Shown: in pieces, positions 1 to 10,800 of the stretch
How the letters are laid out: every line of letters starts with the position of its first letter
Position numbering within the stretch: the first letter of the stretch is position 1
NCBI GenBank assembly: GCA_029948255.1
Contig: JALIZF010001785.1
Location: 310,001 to 374,000, forward strand
Source of the DNA: Telmatactis stephensoni
Lineage: Eukaryota; Cnidaria; Anthozoa; Actiniaria; Isophelliidae
Direction: 5' to 3'
DNA length: 64,000 nucleotides
Notes under the pieces: generated by a model
What the model saw: only the letters and a program-made list of their open reading frames with translations
Databases searched by the model: none
Told to the model about the DNA's origin: nothing
Translations under genes and position numbers: made by a program

Positions 1-344
1 GTTCGTGTTTACAAATAAAACTACCGTCGATTCAACTGTTGTTTATTGTGCGAATTTCAGTCTCGTGTATTATTTGACCAGGGAAAGAGAACAACTACAG
101 CCGGATGTTTCAGGAAAAACCAACACTTACTTTTCACGGACAGCCTTAACTTTCAAGATTTACCAAACCTCTAATGGTTTTATTTAAAACTTCCGAGTAT
201 GCGCAATGCGTTTTTCACCCGCGTCACCCAAACCTACTTGAACACTAAACACACTTGACGTCAGCCATGCTCTTTCATGATACATATCTTTAACACTACA
301 AATATAGATACATGGTTTTAAGCAAAATGTAATATTGTTAATTA

Positions 345-870
345 CAGCAGTTGTCGTATGAGCGTGAAATGGACCGTGCCCCTAGCAGTGACAATAGGGA
401 GTTTAAGATGGCACGACGGCAACGTCGTCGACGACGTGGCTGAACAAGCACCCTATTCTGCTTTCGCTATCTATGCTTTCTTGTATTCGTTAGTAGTTGA
501 ATTTGCGTTCGTTATCCCATAAAATTACAACACACGATGAATGGTACATAGCAAAGTAAATTACGAAAAAAAAAAACGGTTGGACGTTTGTGTTGTCGGT
601 AGAGCGCGCGTGAAACTTTCGAGTTTGCCGTTGCGAATTGCTCGAGGACGGTTGAAATCTATTTATTTACTAAACAATCCACGTGCCAGCTTTATTCTTC
701 TTGATTAATCCTTATTGTTCTCTACCGTCGTCGTCAACGTTGCCGTCGTACAATCTTAAACTCCCTATAATACCAGTGCCACGATGTCCATAAAACAATT
801 GAAAGTCCATCTCTGAACCGCAATGCTATGACCACACTGTTTTCACAGTGATGCGAAATCTCAGCTCTAC
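345..870 (+). mobile_element. TA-flanked MITE copy split by a nested insertion
   Basis: 345-395 (GTCGTATGAGCGTGAAATGG...) and 768-870 (CCAGTGCCACGATG...TTTTCACAGTGATGCGAAAT) are the two halves of the GTATGAGTGTGAAACGGACC MITE family seen intact at 59.0 kb. The 371-bp element between them explains the gap. Confidence 0.65.
396..766. mobile_element. Non-autonomous TIR element nested in a MITE
   Basis: Inverted ends GGGAGTTTAAGATGGCACG (left) and CGTACAATCTTAAACTCCC (right, after a CCGTCGT-rich stretch), about 40 bp each, flanked by TA on both sides. No coding capacity. The TA duplication suggests a Tc1/mariner-like mover. Confidence 0.65.
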
Positions 871-1370
871 TTATACACTTATTTCAAAAAACGTTGTCGC
901 GGTTCAGAGCAACAAGCGTCAAGGCAAGACCGAAATGAATGCTGATTTTGTTTCGAATGTATTCAAACCAGACTCGTTTACACTGAATTACAAAATGTGA
1001 GCATTTTCAAGTTCTTGTTAGTATACACCCTTCTAATAAATGCCACAACGTATTGTTTTCCGCGCTTGACGTCAAATTTATTCCGCCTTTGGTACTTGTA
1101 CAATGTGAATGCAATTGAAAAGAATAAATTTGACGTCCAGTGCGGAAAACAAACACAGTGGCGTTTTAGATTAATTAGATTAATTCTAAAAACTCGTTCC
1201 CAGTCCTCCACTCGTTTCTAAAGTGGCTAATTCTTTTGATAACAAGTCTGATTTGAAAATATTATCGATTATTAGCAACACAAAACCAGCATTCATTTCG
1301 GGTTTGCCTTGACGCTTGTTGCTTTGAACCGTGATAACGCTTTTGGAAATAACTGAGTGTATATGCTTCA
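869..1370. mobile_element. Imperfect foldback element, about 500 bp
   Basis: The left arm (GGTTCAGAGCAACAAGCGTC, then AAGGCAAGACCGAAATGAATG) is repeated inverted at about 1270-1340. A second inner inverted pair (GTTTTCCGCGCTTGACGTCAA / GACGTCCAGTGCGGAAAAC) lies at about 1050-1160. There is no gene in it. Confidence 0.6.
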
Positions 1371-1562
1371 TAATAGAGTGTTTGATAGCTTCACTTGAAT
1401 GGATAGTAGTCAACAATCTGCCGATAATTAGCCAGTGTGGGGTTGTTAGATAGTCGATTAGGAATGGACAAGTTGTGGATAGGCGTTTGGTAAGTATAAT
1501 TCATAAATGACAGGTTTACAAGTAGTCGACAGTAAAGCAGCGATTATAAGATGATGATAGTA

Positions 1563-1789
1563 AAGGCGGCGAAATACGAGACACAAAAACCCTCAACTTA
1601 TCGCGCAACATTGTTGCGTTGCAGGTTTTTGATCGATGTTGCGCGTTTTTCACCTCGCGATCTCAATTTTTTGTTGCGTGACAAGTTGAGATCGCGAGGT
1701 GAAAAACGCGCAACATCGATCAAAACCCTGCAACGCAACAATGTTGCGCGACAAGTTGAGGGTTCTTGTGTCTCGTATTTCGCCGCCTT
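1563..1789. mobile_element. Near-perfect palindromic element
   Basis: Arms of about 110 bp start AAGGCGGCGAAATACGAGAC and close with the reverse complement at 1789. Inner motifs (GCAACATTGTTGCG, CAAGTTGAG) are shared with the palindrome at 47.7-48.1 kb, so they are one family. It lies just downstream of the last visible dehydratase exon. Confidence 0.75.
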
Positions 1790-1813
1790 AAGGTAATAGA
1801 ATGTTATACTTAC

Positions 1814-4800
1814 CTTGCTTCTAATGAGCATAAAAGTCTTGTAAGTTCAGCAATTCCACCAGGTCTATCACTAACTGTTACAATAAATCTAACCAATCGA
1901 CCATCGGCAGCAAGACCACGATCAAGGCATCGCCCAAGTACTGTAGAGTCTATATTGCCTCCACATAAAGGTATAACGACTCTAAAAAAAATCATTCATT
2001 GAGCTAAGTATCTGCAGTCAATGGTTATAGAAGGGTACCAGTAAGTGGTTGGTAAGGTGTCAGGAAGTTATTAGTAAGGTGTCAGTAAGTTATTGGTAAG
2101 GTATATATCAGTAATTAAGTGGTTGGTATAGTGTCAGTAAGTGGCTAGTAAATAAGGTGTCAGTAAGTGCTTGGTAAGGTGTCAGTAAGTGCTTGGTAAG
2201 GTGTCAGCAAGTGGTTGGTGAGGTGTCAGCAAGTGGTTGGTGAGGTGTCAGTAAGTGGTTGGTAAGGTGTCTTGAAGTGGTTGGTGGAGGTGTGAGGAAG
2301 TGGTTGCTAAGGTGTCAGGAAGTGGTCAGTAAGGTGTCAAAGGTGTCAAAGTAGAACTTTTGGTAAGGTGTCAGGAAGTGGTTGGTGAGGTGTCAGGAAG
2401 TGGTTGGTAAGGTGTCAGGAAGTGGATTGCGAGGAGTCAGGAAGTGGTTGCTAAGGAGTCAGGAAGTGGTTGGTAAGGTGTCAGTAAGTGGATGCGAGGA
2501 GTCAGGAAGTGGTTGCTAAGGAGTCAGGAAGTGGTTGGTAAGGTGTCAGTAAATTCTGCAACCATTGGTGAATTATTCCTTTTTAGCAAGACAACTTACT
2601 TTTTCCCTTCAAGTTCTGGTAAATGACCAGCCAAAATTGCAGCAAAAGCAGTGACTCCAGCACCTTCCACTACAGCTTTTTCTTCCTCGATGAGACGCAA
2701 TATAGCCAATGCAATAAAGTCTTCACTGTCAATGAATTAATGATCATTGAACTAACCAATAATATCCCATTATTAAACATGGATTTAAGATGTATAATAA
2801 TGAATTATGTTCTGCATACCTTACACTAATAACTTTATCAAGATATGGTTCAGCTGTAGCAAATGCATTGTCACCAACTTTTGATACACAAAGGCCTGCA
2901 GCAATAAAAGGTTATACACAAAAAATGCATAATGGAGGTACATATTTTTACATGATATTTAAGCATTTTGACTAGGCCCATAGGGTCATTCAGTGACTAA
3001 CATCAAGACAAAAGAAAACCAACTTTCACTGTGAGCACCAAACTGTGTAATATAGCTTTTCAAGATGGCATAGCACATATCATGTCTGTTTCAGCCTTTA
3101 ATTCATGCTAAAATGCAATGATCTACTTGGGGAGAAAATAAGAACAGAAAAAGAAGAACATAAATGATCTCAGCACAGTTCTCATTTTATCATTTAAGGC
3201 AAATCAAAGTCTAGCTGGAGAGGTTATTATAAAAAAAGAATATTGGTTCAAGCTTATTACATGCTAATAACATACCATCAGCGAGCGTCATTGACTGATT
3301 GGCTTCAATTTTTACAGGATGTCCTGCATTCAATGCTGCCTGGAAACTGGCACAGCGTTCTGATTCTACTCCCTACACATTGAAAACACTTTTGACTGAG
3401 CGGCAATAAATTATCGTATGTATACTATGTACGTGTATGCAGGAGCAAGGAAGGCATAATTAGTTTGTATGCAGCCTATGCAAGAGGCCTGGAGGGACTC
3501 CCATATTGTAGAAGGGTGGGAATGCTGAAAGGAAATTTTGAAAATGACCCCTAAAAGGTACCTGAGTCTTATCTAGGTAGGTGTGGCAACGCATGATTTT
3601 TACTTCTAACACCCTTAAAGGTATCAGATCACTTCTTTTGACCCATAAAAGGTACAACAGCATCCCTGTCCTTTCCCTCCATCCTCCAATTTCCTCTGGG
3701 CAAGTGATTCACAGTATGATAATAATGTATAATTCAATCTTTTTATTCTTCCTACTTACAATAACTACAATATCTGGATTAAGAGTTTTAAGTGCAACAG
3801 CCATCCCTGCAATAAGACCACCTCCACCAATTGGTACAACAACAGCATCGGCATCTGGGACATCCTCTATGATCTCTAGACCACATGTACCTTGACCAGC
3901 AAGGATATGTGGGTGGTCATATCTATAATAACGACAAAAGATTGTTATTAATACTAGATAACTTGAGTATTAAAGGGTTATTAACCGAGCGAGGTCTGTA
4001 TGGGAAAATATAAGACCGAGCTCTTGACTTTATGGACGGAGCACAGCCAGGTCTGTACAAAAAGACCGAGGTCTGATATTTTCCCATACAGACTGAGCAA
4101 ACAAGGTTAATAACTTATTTATTATATGGCTTTGAGAAGTCCCCCTAAACCAATTGCCAAATGCAAACTTTTCTTTTCATCCAGGACAGCGTTCCTGATG
4201 TGGCAAAATACAGACCATGCATTAGCCAATCAGAATTCAGGAAATCATCTAGCCATATAATAGGTAACAGATAATAAGATAATAAGATGGCATATCATGA
4301 CACATGCATTAGCCAATCAGAATTCAGGAAATCATCTAGCCATATAATAGGTAACAGATAATAAGATAATAAGATGGCATATCATGACACGTCGTTTGAT
4401 AGCTAGGGTGCATCATGCAGGTAATGGGGAGTCGTGAACTCACATACAATCCCAAATGCACATTGGGTACTGTTCTTAGCTGGATGATACAAGATTACAT
4501 TCACCTACCCAGTTAATATATTCTTGACTATTAGCTTTAGCTAACCGAAGTGCAACATCTTTTGCCTTTGGAATTCAAAATAATAATCACATTTAATAAA
4601 CCATTTCAGGATTTCTAACACATTGTGGCAACATTCAATAAGCTTTTTGCAATAAGAGCAGTTTTTGTGAAACAGACTGTGTTGTGCCATGACCATGTCA
4701 GTGCTACCTTGTCTACAAAAACATTTGAAATTTCCTGCCATTACTATTGTAGCAACTGACATGGGCGAATTTACCTACGATGACTATCGCACAGTGAAGA

Positions 4801-7529
4801 CACTCCAAAGTGATTCACTGGACAGCACTTGACAATGAATTGTCAACAATATTCATCATTGCTAGCCATGGCCATGTCATTTTCACAGTCATCCAAAATC
4901 TGCTCAAGTCTCCATGCACCCTTCAATAAAACAATTATGGTCATGACTTACATACCTCGATTATATCAGCACCATTAACTATAACATTGGCCTTGTATTT
5001 CCGACAAGCTGAAATCTTCATAATAGGAGCATTAATAGGCATCACCACGGTAACAGGAATGCCAAGTTCTTTGCCATGGTAGGACAAAGCTAATGCATGA
5101 TTCCCAGCAGATGCAGCAATCACACCTTTCTTTTGCTGTGCCTGGAATACAATAATAATTATAATTGCATTATTGTTACATTTTATGCTAACGAGAGAGC
5201 CGATATTGTATGACTGTTTAAATGCCACCGCACAGTCACGGCATGGTCACAGAGGAATTTTGAATGATTTTATAGACAACATGGGCATTGGCCATGGCAT
5301 GATGTGGTCCTGTTTCACACTCATATGAAATCCACTCTGTATATTGAATACAATACAACAAGAGATTTGACTTACTTTTGGCAATAAATGGAGGGTGTTG
5401 CGAGCTCCTCGTTCTTTAAAGCTAACAAGAAATACTCAAATTCAAATGGAAAATGTTTATATCTCATATATATATATATATATAATTTCACCTTCCCACT
5501 CAGTTTAATCATCTTACTAGTAGATATAATCTGATTCTGGTCAGTCCACAGGTATAGTAATTTCTGTATCTATGCCTGTAGACTGTGTATATCTCTGATG
5601 ATTTACTACATTTGCCAAACATTTTTATTATAAAATAACTATGATATATTTCATGCGCTCTGATTGGCCAAAGGACGTGTCACGCGTTCTCTATGAGAAC
5701 ACACAGCACGTGCGCGCACAGTTTCAACCTTTCTCCAACGAAAAAAGAACCTAATACTTCTCTTGTCTTCTTACAATTCCTGCGTGCTTCTATAACTCAA
5801 CATTACAGCAAAAATCCGTTGCATCGCGACCAGCAAATTACAAATTTTTTTTTCACGAACTTGTTCAGTGATTGGTTGATTTGGAAGACGCTCCACCCAC
5901 AAAATGATTGACGGTTCAGAAAAACCCAAAATCAAAACAAAATTTGTAATTTGCTAGTCGCGATACAATGATTTTGGCTGTAAAGCACGCTGCCTCATTA
6001 TTCTATTTCTACATTATAGTTGTAACCACACGCCCCTTGTGTAAACTAGCATTAAGTTGACAGGGCAAGCATGTTTATAAACAGTTTTACCTTCCTACCT
6101 GCCAGTTATGTGAAGATACTCCTTTTTGAAGTACAAATCCATGTTCACCATTTCTGATAGTTTAGACCTCTGGAAAAGGAAATGAATGAATATGAGACAT
6201 GAAAATGTGAAAAAAATTCTCAAATTGAAAAGCTCATAGGAAATGATAGTCAGTGTAAATTTTGAAGTATGTCTCACACCTCCACCCCCACCCCCTAAGC
6301 CTGTTCCCCCTTGCCCCTCCCTTCCTAAGCCTGTATGTTGTCAACTACTGGCCTACCCCCTTCAGAGTTTTTAGTCATATCACAGGGAGCTCAGCTTGAT
6401 GACTTTATAAATGCAAATGAAATGGTCACGTAGCAGATGATAATCTATTTATACTATTACATCATAATAATCGTAACTCAATAAACTCATATTCCACACA
6501 ATCTGTCCACAATATAACACCAGTGTATCTCCATAACACATAATTAAATACCCACATATTTAAATTCAAATAATAATGGCTAAATGTAACACACAGGCTA
6601 GTAGTAGAAGAATAGTAGGAGAGAATTTTTCTCTACTCTCTCTCTTCTTATGTGGGCGTAGACAACTACTGTTTTACATACACTGTCTGGTTTTACATTG
6701 TGCACTGGACAGATAAATTATTTGTCTGTAGCATGGGTGATTGAGTGATTACATTGTAATGGCATTAACAGATTATCCTGTTAGGGTGGTAATTTTGTTA
6801 TTAAAATGTCATCAAGCCGTGTTCTCTGTGTTCATATCTTTATTTCAACAGCAAATAAAAATATGCTAGTCTCTACAAAACTTAAAGCTTTTTATTCTAC
6901 CATATAATGTATTTCTTAGTGAGTTTTGGAGGTACGTGCTGTTCCGCGCGCAACCAACAACAAACCCGCAATATCCATCAAGAATGTCGCAACACCACGC
7001 CTTTATTTTCAAATTTATAGGAGGGATTGACTAATGCGTAATAGATTTTCTGTTTATTTGTGCTATTTTCTAAAGCAGTGCAAACTGGAATAGAAAAAAT
7101 ACGAGTAATGTTTCTGAAGGTCGTTTTGCCGTTTCACAAATTACATGTAAGCTTTAAAGCTTAAGTTATTAATTAAGCTTAAAAGATCGTACCAATAAGC
7201 TTAACTTTTTTACTGGCTTCTTTCCGAGCGACAAATTATTATAATCATCAACTTCAAATAACATTATTGAATATGTACAAAATAATAATTGCTGTTGTTT
7301 TTAACTAAAGCATAATTCAGCGACAATGAAGTATTTTTGTTGTTGTTGAAAAGTTACGTAATAAAATAAGCTTAAATATTCTCCCCTGGCAGCGTACAGG
7401 TACCTCACATGGTGTTTTCTTGATGCCGCTTCGAATGCGATACGCGGCGGCGCTGACATCCTCAAAAGTAACTCTTATTGGTGCATGAGCTTCTTGATGT
7501 CGATCAGATTCACTGTCAGTAGTAGACAT
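1814..7529 (-). CDS. Serine/threonine dehydratase-like PLP enzyme with ACT domain (partial)
   Basis: Fold-type II PLP enzyme of the serine racemase / catabolic threonine dehydratase family; such enzymes deaminate Thr or Ser to a 2-oxoacid and ammonia, or racemise Ser. Exons on the minus strand: 7404-7529, 6099-6169, 5376-5421, 4956-5141, about 4510-4566, 3760-3922, 3276-3372, 2820-2895, 2600-2725, 1814-1981. The start is the ATG at 7527-7529. Visible motifs in order: SFKERGARN with the PLP lysine near residue 68, SAGNHA near 92-97 (phosphate loop), the YDHP...AGQGT segment, GGGGLIAG, and [11 protein letters not shown]. The last exon ([15 protein letters not shown]) opens an ACT regulatory domain whose remainder lies left of the window. 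About 371 residues are visible. Phases close at every junction except exon 5 to exon 6, which is one base out (see findings). It is head-to-head with TBC1D16. Substrate preference cannot be read from the sequence. Confidence 0.85.
2043..2556 (-). repeat. 22-bp minisatellite array 1 (about 24 copies, degenerate)
   Basis: The plus strand reads GGTAAGGTGTCAGTAAGTGG per unit with variants. The complement is the unit of the array at 33.7-36.4 kb. It fills most of the dehydratase intron between exons 2600-2725 and 1814-1981. Confidence 0.92.
3480..3700. repeat. Dispersed repeat, copy 1
   Basis: Shares phrases such as ACTCCCATATTGTAGAAGG, CCCCTAAAAGGTACC and AACACCCTTAAAGGTATCA with the copy at about 9150-9500. 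Diverged; class unknown. Confidence 0.45.
3975..4113. mobile_element. Short palindromic MITE
   Basis: Left GTTATTAACCGAGCGAGGTC then TGTATGGGAAAATAT is matched by ATATTTTCCCATACAGACTG and GGTTAATAAC on the right, about 40-bp arms. It lies in a dehydratase intron. Confidence 0.65.
4217..4390. repeat. 87-bp tandem duplication
   Basis: Two head-to-tail copies starting ATGCATTAGCCAATCAG and ending ATCATGACAC, with no difference that I can see between them. A recent event in a dehydratase intron. Confidence 0.9.
4645..4765. mobile_element. TA-MITE family copy (diverged)
   Basis: TGTGAAACAGACTG...CAGTGCTACCTTGTC...AAAACATTTGAAATTTCCTG follows the family order. It lies about 80 bp upstream, in transcript order, of the dehydratase exon at 4510-4566. 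Confidence 0.5.
5215..5338. mobile_element. TA-MITE family copy, reversed
   Basis: GCACAGTCACGGCATGGTCAC ... GTTTCACACTCATATGAAATC, the reverse complement of the family's left end. Within a dehydratase intron. Confidence 0.5.
5795..5990. mobile_element. Palindromic MITE
   Basis: Left CAGCAAAAATCCGTTGCATC, GCGACCAGCAAATTACAAAT; right ATTTGTAATTTGCTAGTCGC then GATTTTGGCTGTAAAGCACG. The arms are about 70 bp and imperfect. Confidence 0.6.
6014..6085 (+). mobile_element. Solo 3' tail of the same LINE family
   Basis: ACACGCCCCTTGTG...ACTAGCATTAAGTTG...GGGCAAGC matches the 3'-terminal hairpin of the LINE at about 28592-28632. It is a very short 5'-truncated copy in a dehydratase intron and shows that the 3' hairpin is the part kept by the family. 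Confidence 0.7.
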
Positions 7530-7830
7530 ATCAAAAACAAACAGTTAAAAGTAATCTTCTTGACCTCGCAGGACACTCACATCAGACGGACGTGAAAATC
7601 AAATAAGTCGATATACTTTCGGAAGCTACTCTAACAGTCAATATCTGCTCGTATAGTTCTCGGAAAACGGAAGCGTGCGATTGTGTGTTCGGCTCCGATT
7701 TTGATCGCTTGTTCGAATCGAAAGGTCACTCAAGGTTCACTCAAGGAAAAAATATAAGACTTAATCAGAATAATGACTAAATATTCAACACGTCACCTTA
7801 TTAGAAGCGTCTATTCCGTTCTATGAAACG
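7530..7830. promoter_or_regulatory. Bidirectional promoter interval, dehydratase / TBC1D16
   Basis: Only 301 bp separate the two divergent start codons, so both 5' UTRs and core promoters must lie here or in unseen upstream exons. No TATA box stands out. A five-codon upstream ORF (ATG at 7823, stop at 7835-7837) overlaps the TBC1D16 start in another frame and could dampen its translation. The promoter role is inferred from spacing only. Confidence 0.5.
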
Positions 7831-10800
7831 ATGTTGAGTTATCTAGTGTTAAAATATGCCACAGCTTTCAGCGGTCAACAGCAACCAAGTCAATTCTACA
7901 TCGACGATTATGATGATTGCGAAGAAGACGAAGAATTACTCTTCTGCAAAAACAATGTAGCTGTTCCCGAATCGAAATCGGATCAAGGAGAAACCCCTGG
8001 CTATTTTACTTTGAAGTGTAGAACTCGAATAAATGGACATAAACGACTGATAATTTCTTGGCGACCTAATTCACACCTTGTTGGTAAACACAACATCGAA
8101 ACAGAACCAAGAACAGTAACTCCAGAAAATGAATCAAAAAGAGAAACTTTAAAAGTGTTTAATGTTGACTTAAGTGAAATGAAATCACTGACTTTATTTT
8201 ATGATACTGGAGATCGAACTAGTGGTCAATTTGTGATTGGTAACTTTGAAAACCACTACAAAGTATTCAACTTTCACCTAGGAGGCCTTGATAAGATCAC
8301 CAAGATTTTGGAGTCATGGGAATGGTGCGTTAGCCAAAAGGTTGCTGAAGATGAGGATAGGAAACGCTCATTTTTAGTAACACTAAGGAAACCAGTAGAA
8401 GAAGATTGTCATGTGGAAGAGGGGCGTTATTACCCCATGTCATATGACATCTGGAAGACACTTTTCAATGAAGCTGGTCAACTTGAAGATGTAGCTAATT
8501 TTCGCAGGGTAAATTTTAACAATTAAGTCTTTAATATTTTGGCTGAGTAAATAAAAATATTATGATCAATTTAAAATTGATCCTGGAGCCAAATACTGAA
8601 GGTCAGCTATCAGGGGCGGATCCAGGGCTCAGACTGAGGGGGTTCACTTTGAAACATTTTATATTGTACATCTTGTTCATGATCATTTTCTTTCTCAACG
8701 TAAAAATGTTTTATTTTTAGAATGAGAAAGAGGGTTCTGGGGCACCCAAGGACCCCCCTGGATCTGCCCCTGGCTATTACCATTGTTTTGACTTGTTTAT
8801 CCATTTAGCCCTCGCAGTGCAGCTTTTAAATATCTGTAGGACTAAACACTTGCCACCCATGCCGCCAGCCTCCCAGGCTCCATCATGCCCAAAGAGAGTC
8901 ATTTTCATATACTTAGCTAAGACAGGCCAAGAGAGTATGGCAGTTTGCTGTTTATTTTGTATTTATATTAGCTGCCATCTTTTTTAAAAATTTATCCACG
9001 ACAAGCAGGAAACAGGTGTTAAAACACAACAGGTGCTAAGACAACACTAAATGACCCTTGAAGAGAAGTGTCAGACTGTCCACATTTTGCCCTTTGAGGC
9101 TTGCTGGATGTATTCTGGTGCCTGCATCTTTTGCAAGCAGCAGATTGTTTTAGTGCCCCGGGGGAAGGGGGGGGGAACTCCATTGTAAAAGGATCAGGTA
9201 TGCTCATCGGAAATTAAAAAAATACACCTAAAAGATACCGGAAGTCTTTTAAGAAGGGTGTGGCTAGACAATTTTTAACCCCTAAGGGATATCAGCAATA
9301 ACAAGCTAATGAACATGAACATAAAATTGGATGGTCAACATGCTTTTGTTGTGCAAATTTCTTCCTTTTGAGAACAAGATAATAAGTGATGGGCTCTTTT
9401 GATACCCTAAGAGAGACCAGGAAATGCTAAAACTCTAAACTTCAATTTTAACACCCTAAAAGATACCAAATCGCTGATTTTTCCCCCCTCCTGAAGATAA
9501 TCCTGTATCCACCCCTGCATAACATTCACAAATAAGATGTATTTGCTTTTAGGCTGTGTTTTTTGGTGGTCTGAGTCCTGAAGTTAGAAAAGAAGCCTGG
9601 AAATTCTTACTGTTTTACTACACATTTGATTCCACCTTCAAAGAAAGATCTGAACTAAAAGCAGTCAAAGAAGTGGAATATTTAGAAATTCATCGTAAAA
9701 GGTTAGAAGTGATTGGTATTTATTTTAGATTCACATTATAATCTATGTACATCTTCTATATTTTATTTTGTCATGCATGTGACAAGACTAAACACAGCTG
9801 TATACATTGACCTGAGAGTGTTTTTGATAAGGTCCATACATACTCAATCCATGGACATTTTGTCAGGATATTTATTGGAACTTTTTTATATGACCTGTTG
9901 CCAGGTGCCAGAACATTGGCTTGAGTTTTGCTTCATAAATAATTATCTGGGAAGACATACTAATTACCAACAAAATGAAACACACACCAAGCTCTGGCAC
10001 CCAGGTTAATGACCAATATAAATAAGTTTTAAATACACAAATTTCTTTCCATTTTTCTGAAGCCCTGTTTGTATAAAGGTGAGTTATGAAAATGACCTAA
10101 GTGACTTTTTGATGGATGTCCAGACAATGATATTTGGGCATAAGAAAGTTAATTGACATCATTTTATTTGTGAGCATCCCTTCAATAGGCCTCTTTACCT
10201 TCATATGCAAATTGCCCATTTCATACCACATGACATTCTCTTGGAATCAATCTTTTATGATGAACATATTAAAATATTACCATACAAAAGAATCAACTCC
10301 CCAAGAGTGACATCATGTGAGGTCTGAAATGGGTAAACAAACAACGAAGGTAAAGAGGTCTATTGGGATGGTAGATGGATGGATGAACAAAGGAATGTTA
10401 GGGCAGACAAATGAGCAAATAAGGGAAGTAAGTACTTGCTCACAGAACTTTCAGAGTTAAAGCCTAAACGTATGTTTTCCAGACTTTCTATGACTGAGGA
10501 TGAACATCAACTGTTTTGGAAAGCAGTACAGTGTACTGTAGATAAAGATGTCCCAAGAACAGATAGGTCACACCCATACTTTGCTGGTGACAATAACCCA
10601 AATACTGAAATTATGAGGTAGGTTGACTCAAGTGAACGTCAAATGAAACATAAACAAACGTAAATGTAAACTGGGTGGACCCAAGGGTGTTCTTAACATC
10701 ACCAGCTACCTCCTTATGGCTTGGAGAAGAGGACTGAGGGCAGAGGAATTGATTTGTAGGCAAGTATTTTAGAATGAATCCCAACAGAAAATCTACACAC

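Noticed and set aside
1186..1416. Missing C-terminal ACT exon of the dehydratase
   Set aside because: The minus-strand ORF here shows no ACT-like residues and lies within a foldback element.
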